DNA from: Cristatella mucedo
Taxonomy: Eukaryota > Bryozoa > Phylactolaemata > Cristatellidae
DNA: 64,000 bases
Direction of reading: 5' to 3'
NCBI GenBank assembly: GCA_009760855.2
Contig: WPIO01000110.1
Span: 319,501-383,500 of the forward strand
Of this stretch, positions 1 through 12,170 are shown piece after piece (the first letter of the stretch is position 1; the number at the start of each line of letters is the position of its first letter). Below the pieces are notes generated by a model, which was not told the DNA's origin, did no database searches, and saw only the letters and a program-made list of their open reading frames with translations. A program made the position numbers and the translations under genes.

Positions 1-241
1 AGCGACTTTGTGCGCTTGCGAATAAAGTTCAGTGAAATCCCAGTCTGTGTGTCTCGCTTTCCAATTCACGCCGCGGACTCACGACCCCCTTTAGTAACGG
101 TAAGCAGGTCGGCGCCAGAAACACTCGTTTCGTGGCGGCCAGCTTATTTCGCGTAGGCACGCGCTGAACGGCATTAGGCACCAGGTTACGCCGCTAGGTA
201 AGCGGCAGGTCAAGCCTACTTCGCCGAGCCTTCGGCGTTAC
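1..241 (+). mobile_element. LTR right end (R-U5 part), cut by window start
   Basis: This stretch is about 88-90% alike by eye to positions 37925-38170, including an AATAAA signal near position 20 and the same ending (CTTCGGCGTTACA against CTTCGGCATTACA). A polyadenylation signal some 220 bp before a terminal CA is typical of the R-U5 part of a retrotransposon LTR. No primer-binding site follows the end, so it is probably a solo LTR or a broken element. The left part lies outside the window. Confidence 0.6.
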
Positions 242-3164
242 AAAAGCTTGTCAGTGTCCTTTTGCAAGAGCAGAGTTGGGAGTAGGCTCTGTTGGAACCT
301 CAAGCAATGCGACCGGTTGGTTGTCCAAAGCTTGAAGGACGTCATGATCGGCACACCTTGTGGTTCATCGCGAAGTCAGATGTGATTTGACTGAGCGTCT
401 TCGGCTCTCGCAGCGAAAGCAGTGTACCCGAGTGACTGTGCAGCATGAGGTGGGAGGGCAGTTTGCTGTTGAAGACTGACGATCTATTTGACGCCTGACA
501 AGTCAGTTCGGCAGTTTGGTATTGGTGGGCATAGATGCAGACCCCTTTGTGGCAGTACAAAACAAGCCAAGTGGATATAAAGACTAATAAATTATGAAGA
601 CAAGATAAGGTGACCGTGGTGACTGAAGGTGATGGTAGCATCGGTGGAGCGACTGGCTGATACAACTCAATCTCGAACCACGAAGATGTGATCTCGCGCC
701 ACAGCAAAAACCAAAGTGGCCAGTCATGTCCACAAGTCAAATGTGATGCTCCCCCCAATCGTCGTGAGCTCTCGCCGAGGCGAGCGTGGGGAAAAACGCT
801 TAAGGATAATAGACTGGCTGGTCACAGTGAGTCGTGGTATTGCGACAAGATTCCAAAATCCGTTGAGATGTGAAGTTGTGACTACCGCGATGGCAAATAT
901 GCTGCATGTAGATAGTGACATGCTGAAGCCCAATTGACGACTCGCTTACATGGGAGTCGGGTAGAGCCGTCCAGCCATCTCCCTAGTTACTTCGAAGTAG
1001 GTAGAATTTGGCAGGGTTCCCTAAATTTTGGCACGATATTTCGTTGATAGATATAGCAAGCCATAGTCAGGCTGTGACTATTTATTCAGCCAACATAGTA
1101 GAGACACAGACAGTGAGAAAAGGTTCGATCAGGCTGAACGATAGGCAGTGAAGGGTGCATCTACTTAGCCCAAGCTGTGGGAGGGAAGTCCTTAGTCTGC
1201 CACAAGAAGCAGATATTGGTTCGGTTGTGTCAAACCTCGAGGGATCAGCCTCACAGCTGGCAAGCGACTGGGTAACTGCAGTTGCTACTCATTTATAACA
1301 ATGATCACTGCTTGAGTAGCAACCTAAACGCTAAACCTTAAACCTTAATAGCGATAACTTTCACACACCAGCGCATTGCCATGCTGGTTTTGACCACTGC
1401 TTACCGTGGTAGCCTCGAACGAGGTCAAGTTAAATGCTGGTTATGACCAAGGTCGTAGACTCGAGCACCTTGGCATATGATTGATCCGCCTGAATAGAGA
1501 CTCGGTTCTCTTAAAACAAATTATATCTATTTATCTATAAGGTGAAGGTGAAAAATAAGAGTAAACCCAGCATCAACAGACAGGAGCCCTTCTCTGAAAC
1601 ATGTAAGTACAGGTTCCGTTTGGTCTTGTTAAAAATGCTGCCGAACCACTGAACCTCTCATCCCTAGCATAAGCGTCATAAAAGTGACCCAGGGTAGCTG
1701 TTACTGTTAATGTGCTATTTGTGGTGAAACATTCTATAGGGATTAGGGGCCCTCAGTCATTCTACCGGACAGATGGACTTGATTCGCTAAAGTGTACTCG
1801 CTAAAAATGTTTAAAAACAAATGCAATTCCTTTTCATAGCTCACTAAGAGAACCTAATCCCTGTAAAAAAAGACAAAAGACTGCACACGCTGCCGCGTTT
1901 GAGACCATGACCATGGCACTACAGGCCAGCATCACAGGCTTAATCAGCACGACACTACATGCCACTCCGCACCACCGAAGAAAATGCTTTAATAATTTTA
2001 GAACGTTTCAAGCTTTTAAAAGACAATTTATTAATATATATGTATTTCAAGCGAATAATTGCCAGCGATCTTCTTTCACCCAACTGCTATTCATATGCAG
2101 TTTGTGTTCATCGTTACTTTTCGGGGAGTTTTCTCTACTGTCTCAATACGTCCTCATGCAGGCGATGATTGTAATTTACATTTGGACTTGATCTTGCAGT
2201 TTTACAAACCATGAAATGGTAGCACATTCAAATTGTGTGAGGCACCCGACCTTACTATAGGAAATTCCAAGAAAAAAGGAAGAAGCAGAAAACTAGCAGC
2301 AGAAAACACTCTTCTATTTGACTTTCTCTAGGTCATAGTATTTTTTTCAAAATAAGCCTACTCAATAAAATGCAGGGTGATTTATGCTTTTCTCACTTCC
2401 AATACTGAATATTCTTGAAGCTAGGATCGTCGGAACAATCTAGTGCTTATTTTAGGTCACTTGCACGGCAAGATTTCCCAACAGTATAGGCAAATTTAAT
2501 GGGAAATCTAAAATCCCAATTTCAACTGAAATTTCCTTGCTTTGAACCATTAAAGCATGCTGGCTCTGATCACTCATCAAGGTCAGAAATTAGTAAGGAT
2601 TTTCCTCTAGTAATTAATGCATGCTTTTTATTTTAAAGAGCAATGCTGGTTCAGCCATTTTTATTGCAAACATGCGAAGAAGAACAAATAGGACAGGCAA
2701 TGAGTCGGACAAAGGAGAATAAATATTTATTGGTTATCGAGCTAAATCTTCACAGTTCACGGTGAGTACTAGCTGGAAGACGTACATATTGGAACCGGTT
2801 GTACTTCCAGTAGCTCCAAGTCAAGCTCTTTAGGTACACAAATCTGGTAAATTTTGAAATCAAAAGGCGGGTACATTATGAAACCTAGTACAAGAAGATG
2901 TAACCAGATCTCATTGCTGGAGCTTATGTTAAATGCACATTTGCTAGGCTTACATGCGACTATACCAAAACTTCTCAAATGCTGGGATAGTATTGTTTTG
3001 ATTTCCAGCTCAACGTTATGATGTATTAAAGGAACATCCACATGCCCTCATTTTAGTTTCTGGTTACTGCCTATTTAACCTGGACAAAAAGGTGAAACTA
3101 CATGCATAAGTAGTTTACTCTGAAGCTTAACTTAATAAATAAACATAAAAATATCTGCCGGCGA
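242..3164. other. intergenic, no supported gene
   Basis: No open frame with codon-like content or splice signals that I would defend is visible on either strand. The longest plus-strand frame (1907-2191) has no recognisable motif. A TTTATT at about 2724 (AATAAA on the minus strand) could be a distant polyadenylation signal for the minus-strand gene that ends at 3165. Confidence 0.4.
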
Positions 3165-3450
3165 TCATGGTGCAAAACCAGCAGTAAGATTGAAAGCTAT
3201 TGATTCATAGCTTGGTGGCACATCTGCAGTAGCAATAGTACTACATACTGTCGACTTGGAAAGCTCGCTTTGAGTGTCCATGTGTCCGTTGAGACCAGAG
3301 ATGGAATCACACTGCCTAATCCCATAGGCAGGTGGTACATCACCTTGAACGTCACTGGATAATGCACTTTTTTCAAGTCCAGCAGAGTACTCACATTCTT
3401 TATACGTTATTGATGCGGCTGAATCAACAGTGGCAACTTTAGTAAAGCTC
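3165..3450 (-). CDS. Locus A, exon 3 (terminal): PPxY-bearing cytoplasmic tail
   Basis: This is the last coding exon of an unrecognised two-span membrane protein. It opens after a clear acceptor (CGTTTCACGTTCAG on the minus strand). It is read in phase 2, so the two bases AG left by exon 2 plus the first G make an arginine, and it runs 94 codons to a TGA. In the joined 191-residue protein this is residues 97-191. It is hydrophilic and Ser/Thr-rich, with two PPxY motifs: PPAY at 136-139 and PPSY at 175-178. The second overlaps a YxxPhi-type sorting signal, YESI. PPxY motifs bind WW domains, classically those of NEDD4-family ubiquitin ligases, so a role in membrane trafficking or turnover is a reasonable inference but not shown. 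The end of the tail resembles the end of locus B exon 3 (aromatic-A/S-x-x-AF, then FAP). Confidence 0.6.
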
Positions 3451-3689
3451 CTGAACGTGAAACGAGGCAATATGAGATTATAGCGTCATTTCAATACAGG
3501 ATGCTTCGGCTTCAACTTGTCACTGAAGCTGAAAAATATTACCTTTCAATCGCTCAACATTGCAAGCGATTTGTGGTTCGCTAGTGAGAACTAGAAGGTA
3601 ACTCAGACTTTAATATCATTTCGATAATGCAAGAAGGAATCAGGTATATAATAAGCAAGACAGTGTAATTAAGCTACGGCTCGACGTGA

Positions 3690-3765
3690 AGAATCTGGGC
3701 TGATTTAAAAGCCTCGTTTATACTGCAACAGAAGAGCCTAAAAAGGCTTTGTTGTATTGTTTTTA
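3690..3765 (-). mobile_element. SINE-B 3' end fragment (weak)
   Basis: The run from GGCTGATTTAAAAGCCTCG onward resembles the tail of the tRNA-like repeat seen at 12.2, 44.7 and 49.5 kb (GCTGATT, GCCTC, then AGAGCCT and AAAGGCT). The tRNA-like head is not recognisable here. It lies just downstream of the possible last exon of an alternative locus A transcript. Confidence 0.3.
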
Positions 3766-3810
3766 TTATCTGCTATCTTCCACTAATAAGGCACTATTGT
3801 ATATAGAAAT

Positions 3811-3840
3811 ATAAGATATATATATATATATATATATATT
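3811..3840. repeat. (AT)n microsatellite
   Basis: A run of about 14 TA units, in intron 2 of locus A. Confidence 0.9.
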
Positions 3841-4338
3841 GTATATAGATACATAAAAAATAAGGCCTCTTTGAGGCTCTATTGTCATCTCTATTGTTTG
3901 CAGTTGGCAAGAGCTAGCAGCTTACCACCTGGGGTATTAAGGTCGAGTATAGTAACAGACCAGCAAATAATACGCATTTAATCATATACGATGCATAGAT
4001 GATACAAAAATAACAAATGGACTCACAGAGCAGTACTGTTGACTGGTGGGCAACACAGCCCAGTGTCTTTGCTGGCTGTTTTGTCTGCTGGAATTAAGTT
4101 TTTTGTGCTCACAGGTACTTATCTAGTTAGGTAACCCAGCGCAGGCGCAAAGACAAAATGCATTCTATGCGGTTTCACTGAAGACGATCATGTTCCTCTT
4201 TTCAGCTTTCTACTGTATGTTGTGCAAAACGCTAGCCGACGGTCTTTACACTTCAGATTGCAATGAAAACTATGAAACAAGTATTTCGCTGTGGGTGAGC
4301 TGAAGGTGCGATTCGGTTTTTAAGTCTCAGCACATTAT

Positions 4339-4443
4339 GATTGGACAGAATTGCTACAGTCAGGAGATGGTGACAAGACTGAGCGAAACAAGCTCGAATC
4401 GCTGAGCGAAGCAATTGCCAGAGTGAGTCCCATGCCAGCATAG
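4339..4443 (-). CDS. Locus A, possible alternative terminal exon
   Basis: Within intron 2 of locus A the minus strand has an acceptor (ACAAGCTTCAG) followed by a phase-2 frame. Joined to exon 2 it gives a serine, then 34 codons rich in Ser and Leu, and a TAA. It would make a shorter tail without PPxY motifs. The phase fits, but there is no homologous exon in locus B, so this may be chance. Confidence 0.25.
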
Positions 4444-4738
4444 CTGAAGCTTGTCCTTCAAAGTCTAAATTTTAAAAATTACAATACATCTATTGCAATG
4501 AAAACCTGAAAGTCGAAAGTGCTAGAGCCATGCGGCAGAGCCAGGCGGTGGCTGACTAACAATGCAGCAGCGACCTAAATGCGGCGACCTAGACCTTTAC
4601 TTGGTCTTTTTGAGCGAAGAATTTGCATTCTTTTTCAAAATGCACGCACACGGATACATGCAGTGAAACATAATTTACGTTGGCGAGTGATGAATTAGGC
4701 TCTCGATGGGTATAGCTTACAACAACGTGGAGACTTAC

Positions 4739-4856
4739 CTCACGGTTGCTGCTTTTGCTAGTTGACCTTGATTGGCTATTCGGGCTCTTTGTCGCTCAAT
4801 TAGATTCTTTTGTCGTGCCGACGCCAAGGCCCCAGCAAACGTGAGTACGCCTATAA
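4739..4856 (-). CDS. Locus A, exon 2: second membrane span and juxtamembrane segment
   Basis: This 118-nt exon is flanked by a TTCAG acceptor and a strong GTAAGT donor (CCGTGAG/GTAAGT) on the minus strand. It begins in phase 1 and ends in phase 2, which matches exon 1 and exon 3 exactly. It encodes the second half of a hydrophobic span (IIGVLTFAGALASA) followed by a basic, helix-forming stretch (RQKNLIERQRARIANQGQLA), a typical stop-transfer and cytoplasmic juxtamembrane region. The span is complete only after joining to exon 1 (YVAIPAAIV before the junction), which strongly supports the splice. The paralogous exon in locus B (26364-26477) starts at the same point with I/V-V-G-I-V. Confidence 0.65.
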
Positions 4857-5311
4857 CTGAATTGATTGCCGAATACGTCGCTCACTACGGGTACCCTATT
4901 CAAAACAATTGCTCGCCTCCGGGCGTAAGCAAATTATACGAGACCCTGTCTGGTCAGTGACCAGAACCGCATGCGTTTACCTCGGGAATAGCAGGGAGCC
5001 GTTTTCTAGCAATACCGAACCCTCCGTGCCTGCATCTGGCCTGAGAACAACTAGAGGGCAGCTAACCGTATTACTAAACGGTTTCAGGCTGATTAAAAAA
5101 ACTACCCAAGCTGATTAGCTGACCTAACTGTTCGGCAGCCCTTTAAGTCCAGACAGAGGAAGGGAGGGTGGTGACAGACGCTGAGGTAAGACGAGTGTCA
5201 GCTTTCTTCAGAAATAAAACCGCTGCTGGCTGCTCGCACGTAGACAGTGCACTGAACGTGATGGAGTTTGACTGGAGCAAAGTGAGACACAAAGTAAAGC
5301 TCGGGCTGTGG

Positions 5312-5371
5312 TGTGTGTGTGTGTGTGTGTGTTTGTGCGTGTGTGTGTGTGTGTGTGTGTGTTACGTTAAA
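5312..5371. repeat. (GT)n microsatellite
   Basis: An alternating GT run of about 50 bases with two interruptions, in intron 1 of locus A. Confidence 0.9.
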
Positions 5372-7482
5372 TAGTTGTTCTGCTAATTAATTTAAAGCAG
5401 CATACCTTTTTGGTATGAAATGTGTTAAATTTACTTGAACATGGCAGACTCCACAGTTATTAATTCCGTATGAAAGTATCTTGGATAAAATCTAAAGAAC
5501 GTAGTAGCTCCTTGATTTATGGCCGAGAATGCTACTTCACAATAAGTTAGATAATTAGCAGCTGCTTGTTGAACAGCATCAGATTTATCAGAACTTTGAC
5601 ATATTACTGAATTATATCTTAAGGAATAATTATTTGGAAATTTACACACATTGACTTGTTGGGACTTTGCTCGGGCTTAGCTATTCGTACTGTGCTATAG
5701 AGGTCGTGGTATCGAGTCTTCAAGTAGAAAAGAGAAAATTCATGTTTTAGTTATTTTGATAGCTCAGTTCAATATTTTGAATTTTCAGGGGAAAAGCCAA
5801 CACATATAAGTAATGGCCCAAGACGTTAAATTGTTACTCAACGTGTCAATTTCTACCACTATCTTCGCCTTGTGCTATACTCCTAAAGGTGTACCTAATT
5901 CAACTAAATTATTTTTGGGAACTTAAAAACTTTCGTATATAAACTTTGAAAAAATATTCAGCTAATAGACTTACTATTTTTTCTAAACGTTCAAAAGCTT
6001 AATAGCGTAGTTATCACCACATTGAAAAGAAGAGATCAAGCGTTAACTAAAACCTAAAACTTAAAATACACCTGCCTTACGCCAATGTGCTAAATATTAG
6101 AGATCTTATAGATCGTCTGCTGTAGAAAAGAATATGTATATTTAAAGCAGTTTTGCAATATCACAGTAAGGAATGGGAATATGCGCGACAAATGCTTTGA
6201 CAAACAGGGGCTAGAAGTAGCTCTAGACCAGCACAATTCCTCAAGGGCCATCTCAAGACTTAGATTCATTGTTGCATACTTCATTAGTTTTTAATATTAT
6301 AATTTTTCTGGCTCCTGGTACAAGTGACTCATAACTACCCTTAATTTTGATGTAGCATTCCTTTCAGCTTTAATGGTCACAGTCAACTGCTTAAGTTCGT
6401 GAAATCCAGCCGGCCATCAAATAAGGCAATGCTACTTGGCCTCAAAATAACCAAGTTTTAACTTTAGCCACATGCAGAGATTTCAGAAAAGATAGATTTT
6501 GGCATTCCTAAAAGACTTTAGCTGCTCGGAATTACTTCTGATTTGGGCGCTTAAGTCAGTATAATCCCAACACAAATTTTTCACAATGCACATCATGCAG
6601 TAAGTGCAAAATCTCTTGGCCCGAGTACTTCCAGCCGTTGCGAGTTTCAGCATTGCATCTCAGTACGCCTGATTAGGCATAGCAGATAACAACTCATTTA
6701 ACGGCATATGCCATAGATATTATTTAAAAAGATATTTATTTCTTCGCTTGAACAACTCCCACTAGTGCACCTATTCTAGAAGAACGTATGTCTGGGTAGT
6801 TGGAGGTAGCGGCTCTCCTCTGCGATACTCCATTGCCATTGCCCAGACCCAAAACAACTAATGTTTTTACAGTTTGACCTACATTTGTTTCTGCTTACAA
6901 ATACGATTTGAGTTTAGATGAATCAATGTTTTGACATCTACAAACTAGCTTAGCTAAAACATTGTGATAAAGCTTTTAAGGGATGAAGCTTCTTAAGTTT
7001 ATAGCTGTTAGTAGCCTTATATGAACTTATTTTGGTACCTTTATCAAGTTTCCAAGCAAACGAATTGATACTTTTGAAACATAGCAATCTAGATTTAAAA
7101 TGAGTTATTACTTGGCCAAATTAAGGAATCCTAAAAGCAAAAATTCAACGTCTAAAGCCAAGATTTGAGAGGGTTGTGTCAAATTTTGTTTGAAATAAAA
7201 ACCCATAGACTGCCAAGATTTATCGACAACTTAGCTATTTCTTGCTACATTGACACAACCTACGTTCGTCATGACCTAAATTAGGCAGTCAAATTATTCG
7301 ACTGGTTCTGGCTAGTTAGTTGACTGCTTTTGCAGACTATGCATGTATAGTAGATTTAATTTGGTTAATCCGTGTGCTTAATTTTTTAAAGTTTAACTTA
7401 TAAGACTTTAGGTAAATTATAGAATTAAAGTTGCAGCACCAATCTGCATAGCTCAATAACAATCTATATAGCTAATGACTAT
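5372..7482. other. intron 1 of locus A, AT-rich; one open frame of unknown status
   Basis: AT-rich intronic sequence. On the minus strand an open stretch (about 5700-5431) reads as a cysteine-containing polypeptide (VICQSSDKSDAVQQAA and onward) behind a CCTCTATAG acceptor. Its end phase does not match locus A exon 2 and I recognise no domain, so I do not call it an exon. Confidence 0.3.
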
Positions 7483-7613
7483 GCTAATACAACATCCACA
7501 GGGCAGCTCAAATGTCTCCATGGCAGCATTGTTAAGGCCAAAACAGACAATGGATTTTCTAAGTAAACAGTCTGCCCTTAAGTAGAGTAACCACGCATGA
7601 TCAGCCATTAACA
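7483..7613. repeat. 131-bp duplication, copy 1 (probable insertion)
   Basis: Identical to 8180-8310 except for one base (C against T at the eleventh to fifteenth base region). It is flanked by two copies of the 16-mer AACAATCTATATAGCT (7458-7473 and 7610-7625), as if a duplicate of the 8.2 kb segment had been inserted here with duplication of the target. Confidence 0.85.
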
Positions 7614-8179
7614 ATCTATATAGCTCAATTTTTGTGATTATTTGACTAGCTTGTTGTACATATGCTTTAATGACTGCAGTGATGACCTAAACAGGCCACT
7701 AAGCCTTTATTTAGCTACAATTGCCGGTAGTTTCTGACATTTGTTGTGAAGCTAGTATATTTACAATTCGAGACTCATTTTTCCTAGGCCTTAAATTGAT
7801 CAAATTCAGTAAGTAAGAACCGGTTAGTTTCTGTCATGGTTTTGAATTGTGCAGCTGAGTATCGGCTACTTCAGCTGACTACCTATAGGTTCAAAATAAT
7901 TCGGTGCAAAATCGTTGGAGATAAATTCCTCGAGCAGCCACTACAGGTACGTGTGTGAGTGCCTTATTCTAGCTAGACTCACTCTGAACAGTAAATGCCA
8001 GCACTGAACTACAGCTGGTACAAAGCAGCATGCTGCACAATGCCTATTAGGCTTTCAACGAAAAGCAAATGAAATGAGAGGCCGATACTGAATAGGGCAT
8101 CAAAGATGATTAGGATCTAGACGGATGCACGAAGAAATTACAATGAATGGCTTAAAATTACAAAAGAAGCTCCGACTAA

Positions 8180-8310
8180 GCTAATACAACATTCACAGGG
8201 CAGCTCAAATGTCTCCATGGCAGCATTGTTAAGGCCAAAACAGACAATGGATTTTCTAAGTAAACAGTCTGCCCTTAAGTAGAGTAACCACGCATGATCA
8301 GCCATTAACA
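8180..8310. repeat. 131-bp duplication, copy 2 (probable source)
   Basis: Second copy of the 131-bp repeat, without the flanking 16-mer direct repeats. It lies about 700 bp from copy 1 in the same orientation, within intron 1 of locus A. Confidence 0.85.
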
Positions 8311-8683
8311 TAAAGCTCACCCAAGTTGAGTCTCTGCAGATTAGATGAATGCAGCGCACGTAGAATTATGCAAGTCTATTTATATGTATGCCATAAAGAG
8401 GCTACTGCTAACCTGGGCATATGTACAGACAACGACCAAGGTAGTGTAACGCCACATCCAGTTTCATCCATCTTCCTTTATCTGGATGTTTTGTAATTCA
8501 CACAATTCCATAAATTGCAAATCATAATGTATAGCGGCACACTAACCCGAAAAAACAACTACACTGACTGGATAGACATCTCTTTGGCTGATTTGAACGT
8601 ACAATCCATTTAGCGAGTGAGCTAGTCATTCGATCCGAAGTGACTTCAATTCGTGGGACTTCTTTTCCGTTTATTTTCCACCA

Positions 8684-8949
<266 letters not shown>

Positions 8950-9182
8950 GCTCTTCTTTCCACAGATGCATGTGCACATACTTCAATACGCTCGTTCCAG
9001 TGCTGTTCCAGTAAGTACACCCGAGAGCACTTGGTTTAGAAATCACAGTAGCCTGAAAATACATGTGACCGTAAGTAATTTCAAGAAACTTTGCAAGTAA
9101 ATAAAATATAGACCCAATAAATGACAATCGAGACGATTCACCTGAACCGTCAGAAAAGGTCCAGCACTTGCAGTGTACTTAC

Positions 9183-9354
9183 TCACGATCGCGGCTGGGA
9201 TTGCCACATACTGGTATTCTTTGAGGGACCCAGCCACTACCACAACGCCAGGCAGGCCAGAGAATATCATAAGAGTCCCTGTCAGCAGCCAGGCCAAGTC
9301 GCAGCCGCGGACTGCTCGCGGCGACGGTGAATTTCCTGCTCTGCCGCTCTCCAT
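9183..9354 (-). CDS. Locus A, exon 1: N-terminus and first membrane span of a two-span protein
   Basis: This is the first coding exon of an unrecognised small membrane protein. The ATG at 9354 opens a 57-codon frame that ends in phase 1 at an excellent donor (CGTGA/GTAAGTAC). A Ser/Pro/Arg-rich head of about 18 residues precedes a hydrophobic segment (LAWLLTGTLMIFSGLPGVVV, residues 20-39, continuing AGSL). After a short polar turn (KEYQ) a second hydrophobic run begins (YVAIPAAIV) and is completed by exon 2. The full model (exons 172, 118 and 286 nt; introns 4.3 and 1.3 kb) is 191 residues: short N-terminus, two spans joined by a tight turn, and a long PPxY tail. Both termini would then lie on the same side, probably cytoplasmic. 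The paralogous exon at 32893-33064 is also exactly 172 nt and starts with ATG, the best evidence that both are real. No family name is offered. Confidence 0.65.
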
Positions 9355-9744
9355 ACCGACTCGGCAAGCTGGTCCAAGTTAGGCGCTAATTGCAAAGTTG
9401 CGTTTATTTGTGGGTCGGTCAAGCTTGACTGGGCGCGGTACAAGATTAATGGGCGTTTACCAGCAGGGCAGTTCATGCTTCTGTCAAGCCTGGAAAACGT
9501 GAATGCCACGTGCTCACTGGTGGCTGCTACATAGGGCAGTGTAGGTTTCAGGCATGCACACATTCGGTTGCCTTTGGCCGGGTGAATGCCTGTAAGGGAG
9601 CAACGCCAAAGATGGTTGCCAGACGACACTGCCACCGATTGCCCAAAGCAGTCGTTTGCCTAGGAAATCCAGAAGAAGACGAGCCACAGATGTGAGCTAA
9701 ATCATGACAGCAGAAGCTGTGAGACATTTCCAGAGAACGAGAGA

Positions 9745-9914
9745 TAAGAAGCGAGAGAGAGAGCGAGAAAGAGAGCAAGAGAGAGCCAGAGATAGAGAAG
9801 GACATAGAGAGCAAGAGAGAGCCAAAGAGTGAAGGAGAGAGAGAGCCAGAGAGCGAGAGAGAGGGAGCGAGAGAGGGAGTCAGAGAGCGAGAGAAAGTCA
9901 GTGAGAGAGAGAGC

Positions 9915-9948
<34 letters not shown>

Positions 9949-9990
9949 AGGGAAAGAGAGAGAGAGGGCAGGATAGAGAGAGAAAGAGAC
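9745..9990. repeat. GA-rich low-complexity tract
   Basis: Purine-rich run of GAGA with irregular interruptions, about 390 bp upstream of the locus A start codon on the minus-strand reading. It continues at 10105-10206. Long Ser-Leu open frames across it are spurious. Confidence 0.9.
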
Positions 9991-10370
9991 TGGGAAAAAT
10001 AGAGCGATTGAGAGTGTTACATACTGGGGTGACGTGAATAAACATGGAAACCAATAAAGACCATCCTGCATAAGTGCATATGCACATGCTTATGTAGAGT
10101 GAGAGAGTTACAGAGAAGAAAGCAAGAGAGAGCCAAAAAGAGAGAAGGAGAGAGAGAGAGAATGAGGGAAAGAGAGCCAGTGAGAGAGAAAGAGAGAGGG
10201 GAGAGAGACTGGAAAAAATAGAGCGATTGAGTGTTACATAAAGGGGTGACGTGAATAAACATGGAAACCAGTAAAGACCATCCTGCATAAGTCTATACAT
10301 AGTCATACATAGTCTATACAGTCTATACAGTCTATATGCTTATGTAGAGTGAGAGAGTTACAGAGACGCT
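9988..10370. repeat. tandem duplication of about 220 bp, with minisatellite
   Basis: A segment beginning GACTGGGAAAAATAGAGCG (9988) is repeated from 10207 with small changes. Both copies include a stretch reading GTGACGTGAATAAACATGG and end near GTGAGAGAGTTACAGAG. The second copy has gained a short array of about 10-bp GTCTATACA units (10300-10340). Confidence 0.8.
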
Positions 10371-10649
10371 AGCTAGGGTGCAGAGTTAACAGCTGGCGAG
10401 AACACTGCAGAAACACATTGACATATGGCAGTGCATGAGTGCTAGCTTGGTTGTGACGGGGGGGGGGTAGAGTGAAGATGGACAAAAGGACAATGAAAAA
10501 TGGGATACAAAGAAAAATGGAAAGAGAAAATAGTGCAGTGAATAGGGCATTCTCAAAGGCATTCTTTTAGAATGAATTGCAAGAGAAAAACAAATATATG
10601 TACTACTGAACCTGCTGTGGTAAGTATACAGATAGCGAAAAACTCCAAA

Positions 10650-11043
10650 TAGTTAATAATAATAATAATAATAATACACTTGATAAAGCACCCTCAGAGA
10701 ACTCAATCTCTTTCTAGGCACTTTACATTTTCTGCAAAGGAAACACTATTGAATGGTGAGCGGTACCATGCTTGATAAACAACATGAATAACATGGTTGG
10801 GGCTGACATGCAAAGGATCAGCATGCAAGTGTGGTTAGTGGCAGCATGCACAGTGTCATCACGCATAAGCGCATGAAGGACTAATCACACAGACCCGCTA
10901 AACGCTTTCACAAATAGGCGTGTTTTTAAGATCTTTTTAAATGTGGTCAAGTCAGGGGATGTTTTGACGCAAGTCGGGAGTAAGTTCCAGGCTCCGGGAG
11001 CATACAAACCAAATGCACGGTCTCCAAAGGATTTGAGGTTTTA
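10650..11043 (-). mobile_element. L2-1 LINE, 5'-truncated 3' end
   Basis: Begins with ATT repeats (reverse complement) and the L2-1 3' hairpin, then runs through the 3' UTR into the last codons of the reverse-transcriptase ORF, decayed. It is cut off at about 11043. About 85% alike by eye to other copies such as 63188-64000. Confidence 0.85.
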
Positions 11044-12170
11044 TGAAAAATATATGCAAACCGGAAAAGAGAGGTGAGAGATAGAGAGAGGGAGCAGAAT
11101 ATAGCGTCAGAAACCGAGGCGAGAATACGAGTATTTTTTTAAATGTATCTAGTTACACACCGTTGGGCATGCTACTTTCTGTGCAGTCAAATCTCTCTGG
11201 ATTCAAACAACTCATTCGTGTATTCTGTCGGCATATTTAGAGAGATTTTATATTCAGGGATGTAGCCATGTATCCTACCCTGGTCTTTCGGTAGTCGTGA
11301 GACCATTACGGATAAACTAGTTTCATTGCTTTCAGAATTGACCCCTTTTGACGAAAGTGCTCTCTAATACCCAGAGAAAGGTGATAAACATACACTGTAC
11401 AAGCAAGAATGCGACGGTCTCTTAGGAAAGCATTGCTGAGAAGCCGAAGACACTTTTTTACTGGATGACTCTCGTAACAAAACCGTTATCTCAGTGTAGA
11501 GTGTAAGGGATGTGAGTGCGGCTCAAATCCTGCATCACAAACGCTATCGTTAGCAAGGGCTGCAACGAAGTTTGTAACAGCTCTCAGCACAACCTGCGGT
11601 CGGGGCCGGGTGGCATGACCGACCAATAAGTCTCCTGGCTTCATCACCATTTTATTCAGAAACCCAAGCCGGTCAAACATTTTTTAACACATTACAAACG
11701 GCTACTAGCGCCGAGGGATCTGGCCTCAACAAATTAATTTGCACTGCCGAGCCATTGTTCATTCCGAACCTGACCGACTGCTGTCCACAGTTTGTGGCAG
11801 ATTTCTTCACAGATGCAACTGATGCGTGAATTCCGGCTGAACTGCTGAGTCATTCACAAAACCAGGGTCCGCCATTCAACCGCTCGAGAGCTTAGATAGT
11901 TGGCTGCTTAGACAGTTAGTGCCCTCGTAAGCCGCCTTGAGTCAGCGAGCAGGCGATTGAGTCATGTTACCTCACTCATTTCTTGACCCCTTACTAGCCA
12001 ACTAGGTTCCAAAATGTCAAGGGGTGTTTGACTACTTACTTAATACTTTAACGGTTTGCCGAGCTCTCGTGGTTAGCTTGAGAAAAGCATGAGCTCCCAA
12101 AGATTCAAAGACATCACGATGCACGGATAGGGGGCTCTAAACATTCAGCTGATCAAAAGGTTGGCTGATT
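11044..12170. other. no supported gene
   Basis: Unique sequence without recognisable coding exons or repeats on either strand. Confidence 0.35.

Noticed and set aside
5431-5700. Exon encoding a cysteine-containing segment in locus A intron 1
   Set aside because: Reasonable acceptor and composition, but the donor leaves phase 2 or 0 while exon 2 needs phase 1; no paralogous exon in locus B.
9282-9635. 117-codon minus-strand frame overlapping locus A exon 1
   Set aside because: It competes with the exon 1 frame, which has the start codon, donor, phase and paralogue; this frame has none of these.
9548-10306. 252-codon minus-strand frame
   Set aside because: Runs through the GA-rich tract and its tandem duplicate; composition is Ser/Leu repeats only.
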